Assembly (NCBI RefSeq): GCF_900128995.1
Contig: NZ_FQUE01000001.1
Span: 248,001-312,000, forward strand
Length of the DNA stretch: 64,000 nt
Direction: 5' to 3'
Source: Loktanella atrilutea
GTDB lineage: Bacteria > Pseudomonadota > Alphaproteobacteria > Rhodobacterales > Rhodobacteraceae
Position 1 is the first letter of the stretch; each line of letters opens with the position of its first letter. The translations under genes were made by a program, and so were the position numbers. The notes under the pieces were generated by a model that had not been told where the DNA came from, ran no database searches, and worked only from the letters and a program-made list of their open reading frames with translations. Below are positions 36,358 through 44,954 of the stretch, in pieces.

Positions 36358-36384
36358 GGGCGACCCCTTCACACGGGGCCGCCC
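36358..36384 (-). terminator. Hairpin after the glycine-rich gene
   Basis: GGGCG(A)CCCC, a 7-base loop, then GGGGC(C)GCCC pair at nine of ten positions, 12 bases after the stop of the glycine-rich protein. No T tract follows, so it may only stabilise the 3' end. Confidence 0.4.
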
Positions 36385-36396
36385 GGGGCGGTCGGG

Positions 36397-37308
36397 TCAG
36401 GACAACTGCTGCGCCAACTGGCCGCTGGTCAGGTTCAGCACGATCCGGTCGTTCTGTCGGGCGGAGGGGCTGAACTGGAACTGCGCGCGCTGGACCGGCA
36501 AGCGCAGCTTGGTGTTTAGCTGGACGGAGGCCCTGATCATGTTGCCGACACGGGCGTCGTCCTGCACGATGACACCCACATAGACATTGTCGCTGGTCCA
36601 GACGGTCAGCCCGGTCAGCGCCAGAACGGGCGGCGCGGTCCGGACCGCAGCGAAGGCACGGCTGCCGGATGATCCCGTCGGGGCGACACCGTTGCCCGCA
36701 AATCCTGCGCCAGACCCGCCGAAGCCAGAGCCGCCACTGGCGCCATTGCCACCGGCGCCAGTGCCGCCGCTGCCCATGCCGCCACCGCTGGCCATGCCGC
36801 CGCCGCTGCCGCTACCACCGGTGCCGCCGCCGCCGCTACCACCGGCGCCGCCGCCGCCGGTATTGCCGCCGCCACCCGTGCCGCCGCCGGTATTGCCACC
36901 CGTGCCACCGCCGGTATTGCCACCCGTGCCACCGCCGGTATTGCCACCCGTGCCGCCGCCGGTATTGCCGCCGCCAGAGCGCCCGCCGACACTGGCGCCG
37001 ACCGATGCGCTGACACCGGAGCCGCCTCCGACGTTGGCATCGGCGCCGGCGTTGAGCCCGCCACCGCCATTGCGCGAACCGCCGACACTTGCATCGGCCG
37101 AGGCGCTGACGCCACCGCCGGACCCGCCGACACCCACGTCGGCGGAGGCAGAGGTGCCGCCGATGCCGACGTCGGCGCTGACGCCGAGCCCCCCACGGGA
37201 CACCCCGGCATCGACACCGACGGAAACGCCGCCGAGATCAAGGGCCGCCACCCCCGTCGCGGGAATTGCGAAGACACAGGCGAAGCCGAAATTACGAAAC
37301 ATGGTCAT
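36397..37308 (-). CDS. Secreted glycine-rich repetitive protein
   Basis: 303 residues from the ATG at 37308 (MTMFRNFGFACVFAIPATGV), which starts a signal peptide ending near residue 20. Three regions follow: about 22-110, irregular repeats of 12-18 residues of the type VSASADxxVGGS; about 110-200, a Gly/Thr/Asn tract of repeated GGGTGGNT units; and a unique C-terminal domain (about 220-303) with VWTSDNVYVGVIVQDD and LRLPVQRAQFQF. The repeats suggest a beta-solenoid or amyloid-like surface protein. The family is not recognised. The DNA for the middle tract is a 24-base tandem repeat. Confidence 0.7.
   Translation of the reverse strand: MTMFRNFGFACVFAIPATGVAALDLGGVSVGVDAGVSRGGLGVSADVGIGGTSASADVGVGGSGGGVSASADASVGGSRNGGGGLNAGADANVGGGSGVSASVGASVGGRSGGGNTGGGTGGNTGGGTGGNTGGGTGGNTGGGTGGGGNTGGGGAGGSGGGGTGGSGSGGGMASGGGMGSGGTGAGGNGASGGSGFGGSGAGFAGNGVAPTGSSGSRAFAAVRTAPPVLALTGLTVWTSDNVYVGVIVQDDARVGNMIRASVQLNTKLRLPVQRAQFQFSPSARQNDRIVLNLTSGQLAQQLS
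36859..36984. repeat. 24-bp tandem repeat inside the glycine-rich gene
   Basis: Units beginning GGTATTGCC start at 36859, 36889, 36913, 36937 and 36961; the first is 30 bases long and the others 24. The core unit encodes GGGTGGNT on the minus strand. Copies are almost identical, so recent expansion or slippage is likely. The spacing and coding content rule out a CRISPR array. Confidence 0.85.
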
Positions 37309-37504
37309 TGAAACGTCCTCTCTGTCAAAGTGCAGCGCGTGGGGTTCGGGTTCTTCGTCAGTCTGTCGTCGTCCAAGCCTTTCGCGCCATGGTTGCAAAT
37401 TCACGTTAGAGTTGCGGTCCGAGTTTCGCGGCGTAAGAACATTTCACGCAAGAATATTGCGGGAATGCGCTATCTAGTTATTAGAAATGGAAAAATAGTA
37501 AGGG

Positions 37505-37530
37505 AACCGTTATCGTAACGTGATACGGTT
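37505..37530. promoter_or_regulatory. Imperfect palindrome upstream of the glycine-rich gene
   Basis: AACCG(T)TATC-GTAACGT-GATACGGTT has 9-base arms with one extra T. It lies about 200 bases before the glycine-rich gene start in an AT-rich stretch. This suits a dimeric regulator; which one is unknown. Confidence 0.35.
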
Positions 37531-37633
37531 TGTTGCATCGTTTCAGACAAAATCTGACGTTTATCACCTGTGTCTCGGATTGATGAACAATGCCCTTGAC
37601 CCATCGGACACAAGGAAGATGACAGGCCGGAGC

Positions 37634-37661
37634 AAAAAAAAGCCGGGCACGAAGGCCCGGC
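37634..37661 (-). terminator. Strong intrinsic terminator
   Basis: GCCGGGC, a 6-base loop, then GCCCGGC, with eight consecutive T on the minus strand. It is the best intrinsic terminator in the window. It ends either the LysR transcript that stops at 37809 or an independent sRNA. Confidence 0.85.
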
Positions 37662-37712
37662 GAAGTCCAACAGGGAGGTGAAGCGCGTGGTTCTCACCGC
37701 ATCGCTTCAAGA
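37634..37712 (-). ncRNA. Candidate trans-acting small RNA with exposed anti-Shine-Dalgarno
   Basis: Read on the minus strand: a stem-loop GAAGCG...CGCTTC (37680-37708, inner stem GGT/ACC with a GAGA loop), then an unpaired stretch of about 18 bases containing CACCTCCCTG (37671-37680), then a terminator hairpin GCCGGGC...GCCCGGC (37642-37661) followed by eight T (37634-37641). This is the standard layout of a regulatory sRNA that blocks ribosome binding sites. The 5' end is uncertain. A TTGACA-like box lies at 37757-37762 but its spacing is poor, so the RNA may instead be cut from the 3' end of the LysR mRNA. Confidence 0.5.
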
Positions 37713-37808
37713 TTGGAAATAAGGCCCGATATTTGGGCAATCAAGAAAAAAGCCGATGTCAAGATGCATTGCCGCTATGCGCCCCGCGCATGACGGGCGG
37801 TGAGCGCC

Positions 37809-38729
37809 TCAGGCGGTCGTGGCCCGGTCCACCGCCAGATCCTTCACGCTCTTGCGGTGGGCAAAGATTTCGTCCTGCACGAAGTCGCGGAACGCCATGA
37901 TCCGGCGGGACTGGCGCAGCTCCTCGGGGTAGGCGAGGAAGACCGGCACTTCGCCACTTTCGAGTTCCGGCAGGCAGCGGATCAGATGCGGGAAATCCTC
38001 TGTCACGTAGTCCGGCAGGACGCCCACGCCGAGGTTGTTGATGACCCCCTGCAGCACGCCGAAATAGTTGTTCACCGTAAAGATCGACTGGACCTCGTGG
38101 CTCAGCAGGTGATGGATCAGGGTCGATCCAGCGCTGACCTGCGTCGACGTCAGGGCCTGACAGATCAGCCGGTGACCGGAAATGTCCTGAATCGCCGAAA
38201 GGGGCGGGCGCGTGTCGAGGTATTCCCGCGTCGCGTAAAGTCGCATCCGGATGTTCATCAGCCGCTTGCGGATCAGGTCGGCCTGCGACGGCTCCTTCAT
38301 CCGGATCGCGACGTCGGCCTCGCGCATCGGCAGGTCGAGCACGCGCTCTTCCAGCATCAGGTCAATCTTGATGTCGGGATATTTCTCGTAAAGCTTCGGC
38401 AGTCGCGGCGCGAGCCAAAGGGTGCCGAAGCCGGTCGTGGTCGTCACCCGCAACTCGCCGAAGACCTCCTCCTCTGAATCGCGGATGCGGGCAGAGGCGG
38501 CTTCCAGCCTGCGGTTCATCGACTTGGTCGCATCGAACAGCAGTTCGCCCTGTTCGGTCAGGATCAGGCCGCGGGCGTGGCGGTGGAACAGCGTGGTGTT
38601 GAGCGATTCTTCCAGCGCGCGGATCTGGCGACTGACGGCGGATTGCGACAGGTGCAGCACGTCGCCCGCATGGGTCAGCGATCCCGCGTCGGCCACGGCA
38701 TGAAATATTCTAAGTTTGTCCCAGTCCAT
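37809..38729 (-). CDS. LysR-type transcriptional regulator
   Basis: 306 residues. The helix-turn-helix is LTHAGDVLHLSQSAVSRQIRALEESL at about 18-43, followed by an effector domain with ELRVTTTTGFGTLWLAPRLP and DLPMREADVAIRM. It is divergent from the indolepyruvate oxidoreductase gene, and the shared 160-base region has two nested inverted repeats (38789-38847). A role in controlling that gene, probably with an aromatic amino acid metabolite as signal, is inferred from position only. Confidence 0.88.
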   Translation of the reverse strand: MDWDKLRIFHAVADAGSLTHAGDVLHLSQSAVSRQIRALEESLNTTLFHRHARGLILTEQGELLFDATKSMNRRLEAASARIRDSEEEVFGELRVTTTTGFGTLWLAPRLPKLYEKYPDIKIDLMLEERVLDLPMREADVAIRMKEPSQADLIRKRLMNIRMRLYATREYLDTRPPLSAIQDISGHRLICQALTSTQVSAGSTLIHHLLSHEVQSIFTVNNYFGVLQGVINNLGVGVLPDYVTEDFPHLIRCLPELESGEVPVFLAYPEELRQSRRIMAFRDFVQDEIFAHRKSVKDLAVDRATTA

Positions 38730-38788
38730 CCCAGCCTCCTGTCACGCGCGTTGATCATATGCATTGAAACTTCCTTACGCAGTGCTCT

Positions 38789-38847
38789 GTCACAAATCAA
38801 TGAACGGAGATGTGGAATTAAACCCTTTGTAGGTCAGAATTTGTGAC
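38789..38847. promoter_or_regulatory. 9-bp inverted repeats between LysR and IOR genes
   Basis: GTCACAAAT (38789-38797) and ATTTGTGAC (38839-38847) are perfect inverted copies. The right copy is part of a tighter element annotated separately. The arrangement suits a LysR-type regulator with a recognition site and an activation site. Confidence 0.45.
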
Positions 38848-38850
38848 CTA
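38830..38850. promoter_or_regulatory. Compact palindrome TAGGTCA-N7-TGACCTA
   Basis: Perfect 7-base arms with a 7-base centre, 42 bases upstream of the oxidoreductase start. It includes the T-N11-A core common in LysR operators. Confidence 0.5.
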
Positions 38851-38892
38851 TGCTGAAATGATCACCGCAAGTTGCGCATGAGGAGGTGCACG

Positions 38893-41800
38893 ATGGGCCG
38901 GGAAGAGATCTCGCTGAACGACCGTTTCGATCTGGAAAAGTCGCCGGTGCTGCTGAACGGCACGCAGGCGCTGGTCCGGCTGATGCTGATGCAGCGGGCG
39001 CGGGACGCACGCGCGGGGCTGAATACGGCGGGCTACGTCACCGGCTACCGCGGGTCACCGCTGGGTGCGGTCGACATGCAGATGGGCCGGGCTGGCAAGG
39101 TCCTGACCGCGGCGCAGGTCACATTCCAGCCGGGCCTGAACGAGGATCTGGCGGCGACGGCGCTCTGGGGCAGCCAGCAGGCCGAACTGCGGGGCGAGGG
39201 GAAATACGACGGCGTCTTCGGCCTCTGGTACGGCAAGGGCCCGGGCGTGGACCGCTCCGGCGACGTGATGCGGCACGCGAACATGGCCGGCACGTCCCCC
39301 CACGGCGGCGTCATCATGGCGATGGGCGACGACCATACGGGCGAAAGCTCCACCACCTTGCACCAGTCCGACTGGGCGATGGTCGATGCCTACATGCCGA
39401 TCGTCAGCCCCGCCGGCGTGCAGGAGGTGCTGGATTACGGCCTCTACGCCTGGGCGCTGTCGCGGTATGCGGGGGTCTGGGTCGGTCTGAAGACGATGAA
39501 GGACACGATCGAGGTCACATCCGTCGTGGACGGCGATCCGCACCGGCTGTCCTTCGTGACGCCCGACCTCAAGCTGCCGGAAGAGGGCCTGAACATCCGC
39601 CTGGTCGACACGCCCGTGGCGCAAGAAGCGCGGATGATCGACCACAAGCGCTTCGCCGCCGAGGCATTTTCCCGCGCCAACAAGATGGACCAGCGCAAGT
39701 GGGGCAAGGCGGGCGCGCGGATCGGCTTCGTCGCCGCCGGCAAGAACTGGCTCGACCTCGTCCACGCCCTGTCGCTGCTGGGCATCGACGAAGGTGAGGC
39801 GGAGCGTCTGGGCATCACCACCTACAAGGTGGGGCAGGTCTGGCCGCTCGACATGGCGTCTTTCCACGAATGGGCCGAGGGGCTCGATCTCGTCGTGGTG
39901 GTCGAGGAAAAGCGCAAGCTGATCGAGGTGCAGGTGAAGGAGGCGCTGTTCGACGACACCCGCACCCGCGTCTACGGCTGGCACAAGGGCGACGAACACT
40001 CCGAAGGGCGGCGCGAGGAGGTGTTTCCGACCCGCTACGCGCTCGACCCCATCTGGATCGCGGAAAAGCTGGGCGGCATCCTGACCGAGGAAGGCTGCGG
40101 CTCTGACGGCGTGACCGCGGGCCTGGCGCAACTGGCCGAGGCGCGCCGCGCCGACAACGTGCCCGAACTGGCGGCGCGTCTGCCCTATTTCTGCTCCGGC
40201 TGCCCGCACAACACATCGACCAAGGTGCCCGACGGCAGCCGCGCCTATGCTGGGATCGGCTGCCACTACATGGTGCAGTGGATGGACCGCGACACCGTCG
40301 GCTTCACCCAGATGGGCGGCGAGGGCGCGAACTGGGTGGGCGAGGCACCGTTCAGCAAACGCGGCCACGTCTTTCAGAACCTCGGCGACGGCACCTACAA
40401 CCACTCCGGCGTGCAGGCGATCCGCTTTGCCCTCATGGCCGGGACGAACATCACCTACAAGATCCTCTACAACGATGCCGTCGCCATGACCGGCGGCCAG
40501 CACAACGACGGCGACCTGCAGGCCGACCAGATCGTGCGAGAGCTGAAGGCGATGGGCGTCAAGGACGTCCGCGTCGTCTATGACGAGAAGGAGGACGTCG
40601 ACCCCGCCCGCTTCCCCGCCGGCGTGCCCCTGTCCGAGCGGGCAGAACTGCCGCGCGTGCAGGAGGAACTGAGCAAGGTCGAGGGCGTGTCGGCGCTGGT
40701 CTACATCCAGACCTGTGCCGCCGAAAAACGCCGCCGCCGCAAGCACGGCCAGTTTCCGGACCCGGACAAGCGGGTCTTCATCAACACTGACGTCTGCGAA
40801 GGCTGCGGCGATTGCGGCGTGCAGTCGAACTGCGTCTCCATCGTCCCGGTGGAAACCGAATTGGGCCGCAAGCGGGCCATCGACCAGTCGTCCTGCAACA
40901 AGGACTTCAGCTGCCTCAAGGGGTTCTGCCCGTCCTTCGTGACGGTCGAAGGCGCCAAGCTGAAGAAGACGGCGACGGCAGAGGTCGATCTGCCCGACAT
41001 GCCCGACCCCGTGCTGCCGCAGATCGAGGGCACCCACAACGTCGTCATCACCGGTGTCGGCGGCACCGGCGTCGTGACCATCGGCGCGGTGCTGGCGATG
41101 GCCGCGCACCTCGACGGCAAGGGCGCCGGCATGATGGAAATGGCGGGCCTCGCCCAGAAGGGCGGGGCGGTGCACATCCATTGCCGCATCGCCGAGCGGC
41201 CCGAGGACATCAGCGCGATCCGCGTCGCGACCGGAGAGGCCGACGCCCTGATCGGCGGCGACCTCGTGGTCAGCGCGGGCGCCAAGACCATCGGCCTGAT
41301 GAAGACCGGCCGCACGAAGGGCGTCGTGAACGCCCACGAAATCATCACCGGCGATTTCACCAAGAACACGGAATTCCAGCTGCCCGTCGATCAGCTGAAG
41401 CTGTCGCTGGCCGCGCGGCTGCGCGACGACGTGCATCTTTTCGATGCGACGGACCTCGCCAAGGCCACGATGGGCGACAGCATCTTTTCCAACATGATGA
41501 TCTTCGGCGCCGCGTGGCAGATGGGGGCGATCCCGGTGTCGGGCGAGGCGATCCGCCGGGCGATCACGCTGAACGGGGCGGCCGTGGACCGCAATCTGCG
41601 GGCCTTTGAGCTGGGGCGCTGGGCGGTCCTGCACCCGGAGGAGGCGGGCCGGGTCGGCCAGCCGAAGATCATGGCGCTACCGAAATCCCTCGATGAACGC
41701 ATCGCCTATCGCGAGGGTCATCTGACCGCCTATCAGAACAAGCGACTTGCCAAGCGCTATCGCGCCATGGTCGATCGCTTCACCGACCCGGCGCTGAAGG

Positions 41801-42303
41801 AAGCTGTCGCCCTCGGCTATCACAAGCTGCTTGCCTACAAGGACGAATACGAGGTCGCGCGTCTGCTGAAGGACTCAGAGGCCAAGGCCCGCGAGGCCTT
41901 CGATGGCGACATCAAGGTCAGCTACCACCTCGCCCCGCCGATCCTGACCAAGGACGGCCCCGACGGTCGCCCGCAGAAGAAGACCTTCGGCGCCGGGATG
42001 GGGCGCGCCTTTCCTTGGCTCGCCCGGCTCAAGGTGCTGCGCGGCACGCCGCTCGACCCCTTCGGCTATACCGCCGAGCGCCGGATGGAACGCGCCCTCG
42101 TCGCGCAATACGAAAGCGACATGGACACGCTGGCCGGACCGGCCGCACGGGATTCCGACGCCGCCGTGGCGCTGGCCCGCCTGCCGCTGACCATTCGCGG
42201 TTTCGGCCCGGTCAAGGCCGCCAATGCCGCCAAGGCAGAGAAGGAGCGCGAGGTGCTCCTCGCCCGCCTGCGCGACGGGCCCGCGCGGATGGCGGCGGAA
42301 TGA
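38893..42303 (+). CDS. Indolepyruvate ferredoxin oxidoreductase, fused subunits
   Basis: 1136 residues. The start at 38893 is fixed by a strong Shine-Dalgarno (AGGAGG, six bases upstream); an earlier in-frame ATG lies inside that region. The enzyme decarboxylates arylpyruvates from aromatic amino acids to aryl-acyl-CoA and passes electrons to ferredoxin. It joins an alpha part (GYVTGYRGSPLGAVDMQMGR and a TPP-binding region with GIGCHYMVQWMDRDT), a Cys-rich stretch with CEGCGDCGVQSNC and FSCLKGFCPS for an iron-sulfur cluster, and a C-terminal gamma domain (VVITGVGGTGVVTIGAVLA). It is divergent from a LysR gene. Confidence 0.92.
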   Translation: MGREEISLNDRFDLEKSPVLLNGTQALVRLMLMQRARDARAGLNTAGYVTGYRGSPLGAVDMQMGRAGKVLTAAQVTFQPGLNEDLAATALWGSQQAELRGEGKYDGVFGLWYGKGPGVDRSGDVMRHANMAGTSPHGGVIMAMGDDHTGESSTTLHQSDWAMVDAYMPIVSPAGVQEVLDYGLYAWALSRYAGVWVGLKTMKDTIEVTSVVDGDPHRLSFVTPDLKLPEEGLNIRLVDTPVAQEARMIDHKRFAAEAFSRANKMDQRKWGKAGARIGFVAAGKNWLDLVHALSLLGIDEGEAERLGITTYKVGQVWPLDMASFHEWAEGLDLVVVVEEKRKLIEVQVKEALFDDTRTRVYGWHKGDEHSEGRREEVFPTRYALDPIWIAEKLGGILTEEGCGSDGVTAGLAQLAEARRADNVPELAARLPYFCSGCPHNTSTKVPDGSRAYAGIGCHYMVQWMDRDTVGFTQMGGEGANWVGEAPFSKRGHVFQNLGDGTYNHSGVQAIRFALMAGTNITYKILYNDAVAMTGGQHNDGDLQADQIVRELKAMGVKDVRVVYDEKEDVDPARFPAGVPLSERAELPRVQEELSKVEGVSALVYIQTCAAEKRRRRKHGQFPDPDKRVFINTDVCEGCGDCGVQSNCVSIVPVETELGRKRAIDQSSCNKDFSCLKGFCPSFVTVEGAKLKKTATAEVDLPDMPDPVLPQIEGTHNVVITGVGGTGVVTIGAVLAMAAHLDGKGAGMMEMAGLAQKGGAVHIHCRIAERPEDISAIRVATGEADALIGGDLVVSAGAKTIGLMKTGRTKGVVNAHEIITGDFTKNTEFQLPVDQLKLSLAARLRDDVHLFDATDLAKATMGDSIFSNMMIFGAAWQMGAIPVSGEAIRRAITLNGAAVDRNLRAFELGRWAVLHPEEAGRVGQPKIMALPKSLDERIAYREGHLTAYQNKRLAKRYRAMVDRFTDPALKEAVALGYHKLLAYKDEYEVARLLKDSEAKAREAFDGDIKVSYHLAPPILTKDGPDGRPQKKTFGAGMGRAFPWLARLKVLRGTPLDPFGYTAERRMERALVAQYESDMDTLAGPAARDSDAAVALARLPLTIRGFGPVKAANAAKAEKEREVLLARLRDGPARMAAE

Positions 42304-42317
42304 CGCTTTTGCGCGCA

Positions 42318-42332
42318 TTTACAATTCCTTAA
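42318..42332 (+). promoter_or_regulatory. CtrA-like box upstream of murI
   Basis: TTTA-CAATTCC-TTAA matches the CtrA consensus TTAA-N7-TTAA at seven of eight positions. It lies 201 bases before the murI ATG in a 230-base gap with no gene. One mismatch makes this weak evidence. Confidence 0.25.
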
Positions 42333-42533
42333 CCCCACCGTCCAATCTTACCCCGGATAAGGCGCGGGCAGGCGGCAGGCGCGTGCGCGACCGCCTGCGC
42401 CTGTCCTGAAGGCGGCACGCCGATCCGGCAAAGGACGCATGGATTTCCGCTGCGGCGGCACCTATGCTGCGGCCCAAGGCCCCGCGGCGCGAATGTGCGG
42501 GGTCATCAGTGAAGGCAAGGCAGAGGGTGCGCC

Positions 42534-43346
42534 ATGGCGGTGGGAATTTTCGACAGCGGTCTGGGCGGCCTTACGGTGCTGGAGGCGATCCGCACCCGGC
42601 TGCCCGACCTGCCGCTGGTCTATCTGGGCGACAACGCCAATGCGCCCTACGGCGTGCGTGACGCGGACGACATCTATGACCTGACGACACAGGCCACGCA
42701 GCGGCTGTTCGACGCCGGTTGCGATCTGGTGATCCTCGCCTGCAACACCGCCAGCGCCGCGGCGTTGCGCCGGATGCAGGAAGGCTGGGTGCCCAGGGAC
42801 AAGCGCGTCCTCGGCGTCTTCGTCCCGCTGATCGAGGCGTTGACCGAACGCCAGTGGGGCGACAACTCTCCCCCGCGCGAGGTTGCCGTCAAGCATGTGG
42901 CGCTCTTCGCCACCCCCGCCACGGTGCGCAGCCGTGCCTTCCAGCGCGAGCTCGCTTTTCGCGCCATCGGCGTGGATGTCGAGGCGCAGGCTTGCGGCGG
43001 TGTCGTCGACGCGATCGAGGATGGCGATTTCATCCTCGCCGAGGCGCTGGTGCGCAGCCACGTCGATGCGCTGAAACGCAAGATGCCCGACCCCGATGCC
43101 GCGATGCTGGGCTGCACCCATTACCCCCTGATGGCCGACGTGTTTCAGGATGCCTTGGGACCGGACGTGACCGTCTTCTCTCAGGCGCGGCTGGTGGCGG
43201 AAAGCCTTGCGGACTACCTGTCGCGACGACCCGCGCTGGTCGGCAGCGGCACCGAAAGCCAGTTCCTGACGACCGGCGACCCCAAGAAGGTCTCTGCCCG
43301 GGCAACGCAGTTCCTTGGGCACGGGATCACCTTCACGGCAGCCTGA
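42534..43346 (+). CDS. murI: Glutamate racemase
   Basis: 270 residues. The enzyme makes D-glutamate for peptidoglycan using two Cys as acid and base. Both are present: [14 protein letters not shown] and [13 protein letters not shown]. The N-terminal [17 protein letters not shown] and [11 protein letters not shown] are the substrate-binding parts. The preceding 230-base gap (42304-42533) has no other gene; the short frame there lacks a ribosome site. argC follows 63 bases downstream on the same strand. Confidence 0.96.
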   Translation: MAVGIFDSGLGGLTVLEAIRTRLPDLPLVYLGDNANAPYGVRDADDIYDLTTQATQRLFDAGCDLVILACNTASAAALRRMQEGWVPRDKRVLGVFVPLIEALTERQWGDNSPPREVAVKHVALFATPATVRSRAFQRELAFRAIGVDVEAQACGGVVDAIEDGDFILAEALVRSHVDALKRKMPDPDAAMLGCTHYPLMADVFQDALGPDVTVFSQARLVAESLADYLSRRPALVGSGTESQFLTTGDPKKVSARATQFLGHGITFTAA

Positions 43347-43409
43347 CCCGCACACGGTTGCCGTCATCCGCCCGTCACCATAAATTCACCCCAAAGGGGG
43401 ATCCGACCT

Positions 43410-44438
43410 ATGACCCACAACGTCGCCATTCTGGGCGCTTCCGGCTACACCGGCGCCGAACTCGTGCGCCTGATCGCCACCCATCCATCGATGAAGATCG
43501 TCGGCCTGTCCGGCAACTCCAAGGCCGGAATGGCCATGGCCGACGTCTTCCCTCACCTGCGCCACCTCGACCTTCCGGCGCTGACCACCATCGAGGACAT
43601 GGATTTCGACGGTGTCGACCTCGTGTTCTGCGCCCTGCCGCACGCGACCTCTCAGGCCGTCATCAAGGAGCTGCCGCGTCATCTGAAGATCGTCGACCTG
43701 TCCGCCGATTTCCGTCTGCGCGACGGGGCGGACTACGAAAAGTGGTACGGCAAGCCCCATGCCGCGCTCGAGATGCAGAAGGAGGCGGTCTACGGTCTGA
43801 CCGAGTTCTACCGCGAGGAGATTGCGGGCGCGCGTCTGGTCGCCGGCACCGGCTGCAACGCCGCGACCGGGCAATATGCCCTGCGTCCATTGATTGCCGC
43901 AGGTGTCATCGACCTCGACGACATCATCATCGACCTGCTGGCCGCCGTGTCGGGGGCCGGTCGGTCGCTGAAGGAGAACCTGCTGCACGCCGAACTGTCG
44001 GAAGGCGCCCACGCCTATTCCGCCGGCGGCACCCATCGCCACCTCGGCGAATTCGATCAGGAATTCTCCAAGGTCGCCGGCCGCCCCGTGCAGGTGCAGT
44101 TCACCCCCCATCTGATCCCCGCCAACCGCGGCATCCTCGCCACCGTCTACGTGAAAGGAGAGGCGGAGGAGGTGCATCGCACACTGGCCGAGGCATACGC
44201 CGACGAGCCCTTTCTGATCGTGCTGCCGATGGGCCAGCACCCCTCGATCAAGCACATCCGGGCCAGCAACTTCTGCCACATCGGCGTGGTCAAGGACCGG
44301 ATCGCCGGCCGCTGCCAGATCATCGCGACCCTCGACAACCTGACCAAGGGTTCCAGCGGGCAGGCGTTGCAGAACGCCAACCTGATGCTGGGCCTGCCGG
44401 AAACGGAGGGGCTGATGCTGGCCCCCGTCTTTCCGTGA
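43410..44438 (+). CDS. argC: N-acetyl-gamma-glutamyl-phosphate reductase
   Basis: 342 residues, the long type-1 ArgC. It reduces N-acetylglutamyl phosphate to the semialdehyde in arginine synthesis. The NADPH motif is [22 protein letters not shown] and the catalytic Cys is in [18 protein letters not shown]-terminal blocks [18 protein letters not shown] and [11 protein letters not shown] are normal. It is followed 13 bases later by ccmE, so argC and the cytochrome genes may share a transcript. Confidence 0.96.
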   Translation: MTHNVAILGASGYTGAELVRLIATHPSMKIVGLSGNSKAGMAMADVFPHLRHLDLPALTTIEDMDFDGVDLVFCALPHATSQAVIKELPRHLKIVDLSADFRLRDGADYEKWYGKPHAALEMQKEAVYGLTEFYREEIAGARLVAGTGCNAATGQYALRPLIAAGVIDLDDIIIDLLAAVSGAGRSLKENLLHAELSEGAHAYSAGGTHRHLGEFDQEFSKVAGRPVQVQFTPHLIPANRGILATVYVKGEAEEVHRTLAEAYADEPFLIVLPMGQHPSIKHIRASNFCHIGVVKDRIAGRCQIIATLDNLTKGSSGQALQNANLMLGLPETEGLMLAPVFP

Positions 44439-44451
44439 CGGGGCACCGGCC

Positions 44452-44910
44452 GTGAAGGGCCTGCGCAAGAAGCGCCGCATTCAGGTGCTGGCGCTGTCCG
44501 GCGTCTGCATCGCCGCGGTCCTCGGCATCCTCGCCCTGCTGCCGTCCGAGTCTTTCCAATTCTTCCGTTCGCCCAGCGAAGTCGCTGCCGATCCGCCACG
44601 CGAGACGGAATTGTTCCGGATCGGCGGGCTGGTCGAGGACGGGTCCCTGACCCGCGGCGCGGGCACCGAGGTCACCTTCAAGGTAACGGACGGGGGGGCT
44701 TCGATTCCCGTGACATACACCGGCATCCTGCCGGATCTCTTTGCCGAGGGGCAAGGTATGGTGGGGCAGGGGCGTTACGTGAACGGGACATTCCAAGCTG
44801 TTGAAATACTTGCGAAACATGACGAGTCCTACATGCCGAAGGAGGTCGTCGACGCGCTGAAGGAACAGGGTGTCTATGTGGCACCGAACGCCGACGTCGC
44901 GACCAATTAA
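44452..44910 (+). CDS. ccmE: Cytochrome c maturation heme chaperone CcmE
   Basis: 152 residues with a GTG start (VKGLRKKRRIQVLAL). One N-terminal TM helix (about 10-30) anchors a periplasmic OB-fold domain. Heme is held through a His in ILAKHDESYMP (His123, with Tyr127), passed from CcmC to CcmF. Family marks RIGGLVEDGSLTR and YTGILPDLFAEGQGMVG are present. The gene is separated from ccmF by three lysis-type genes, which is unusual for a ccm cluster. Confidence 0.95.
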   Translation: MKGLRKKRRIQVLALSGVCIAAVLGILALLPSESFQFFRSPSEVAADPPRETELFRIGGLVEDGSLTRGAGTEVTFKVTDGGASIPVTYTGILPDLFAEGQGMVGQGRYVNGTFQAVEILAKHDESYMPKEVVDALKEQGVYVAPNADVATN

Positions 44911-44954
44911 CCAATCCATCCGACCCTTGCCGGCGACAGCACTGGCAGGGGAAG

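Larger units (their letters stand above)
37309..37808. other. 500-base gap holding an AT-rich promoter region and a candidate sRNA
   Basis: No protein gene is convincing here; the short frames lack ribosome sites and conserved sequence. The part 37420-37540 is clearly richer in A and T than the rest of the window and contains a 26-base imperfect palindrome (37505-37530), probably the control region of the glycine-rich gene. The part 37634-37760 holds a strong minus-strand terminator and two further stem-loops, annotated as a candidate sRNA. Confidence 0.6.

Noticed and set aside
36859-36984. Regular 24-base repeats taken for a CRISPR array
   Set aside because: Repeats are directly adjacent without unique spacers and are in frame with a Gly/Thr/Asn-rich protein.
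37470-37697. 75-codon minus-strand frame between the glycine-rich gene and LysR
   Set aside because: It runs through the terminator hairpin and T tract, has no ribosome site and a random-looking Cys/Ser-rich product.
37686-37721. Short plus-strand frame with GGAGGTG followed by GTG
   Set aside because: Only 11 codons and overlapping the stem-loop of the candidate sRNA; the GGAGG is better explained as the complement of the sRNA's anti-Shine-Dalgarno stretch.
39055-41634. 859-codon minus-strand frame opposite the indolepyruvate oxidoreductase gene
   Set aside because: Antisense shadow; no start context and no recognisable domain.
42439-42684. 81-codon frame overlapping the murI start
   Set aside because: It lacks a ribosome site and runs out of frame through murI, which is certain.
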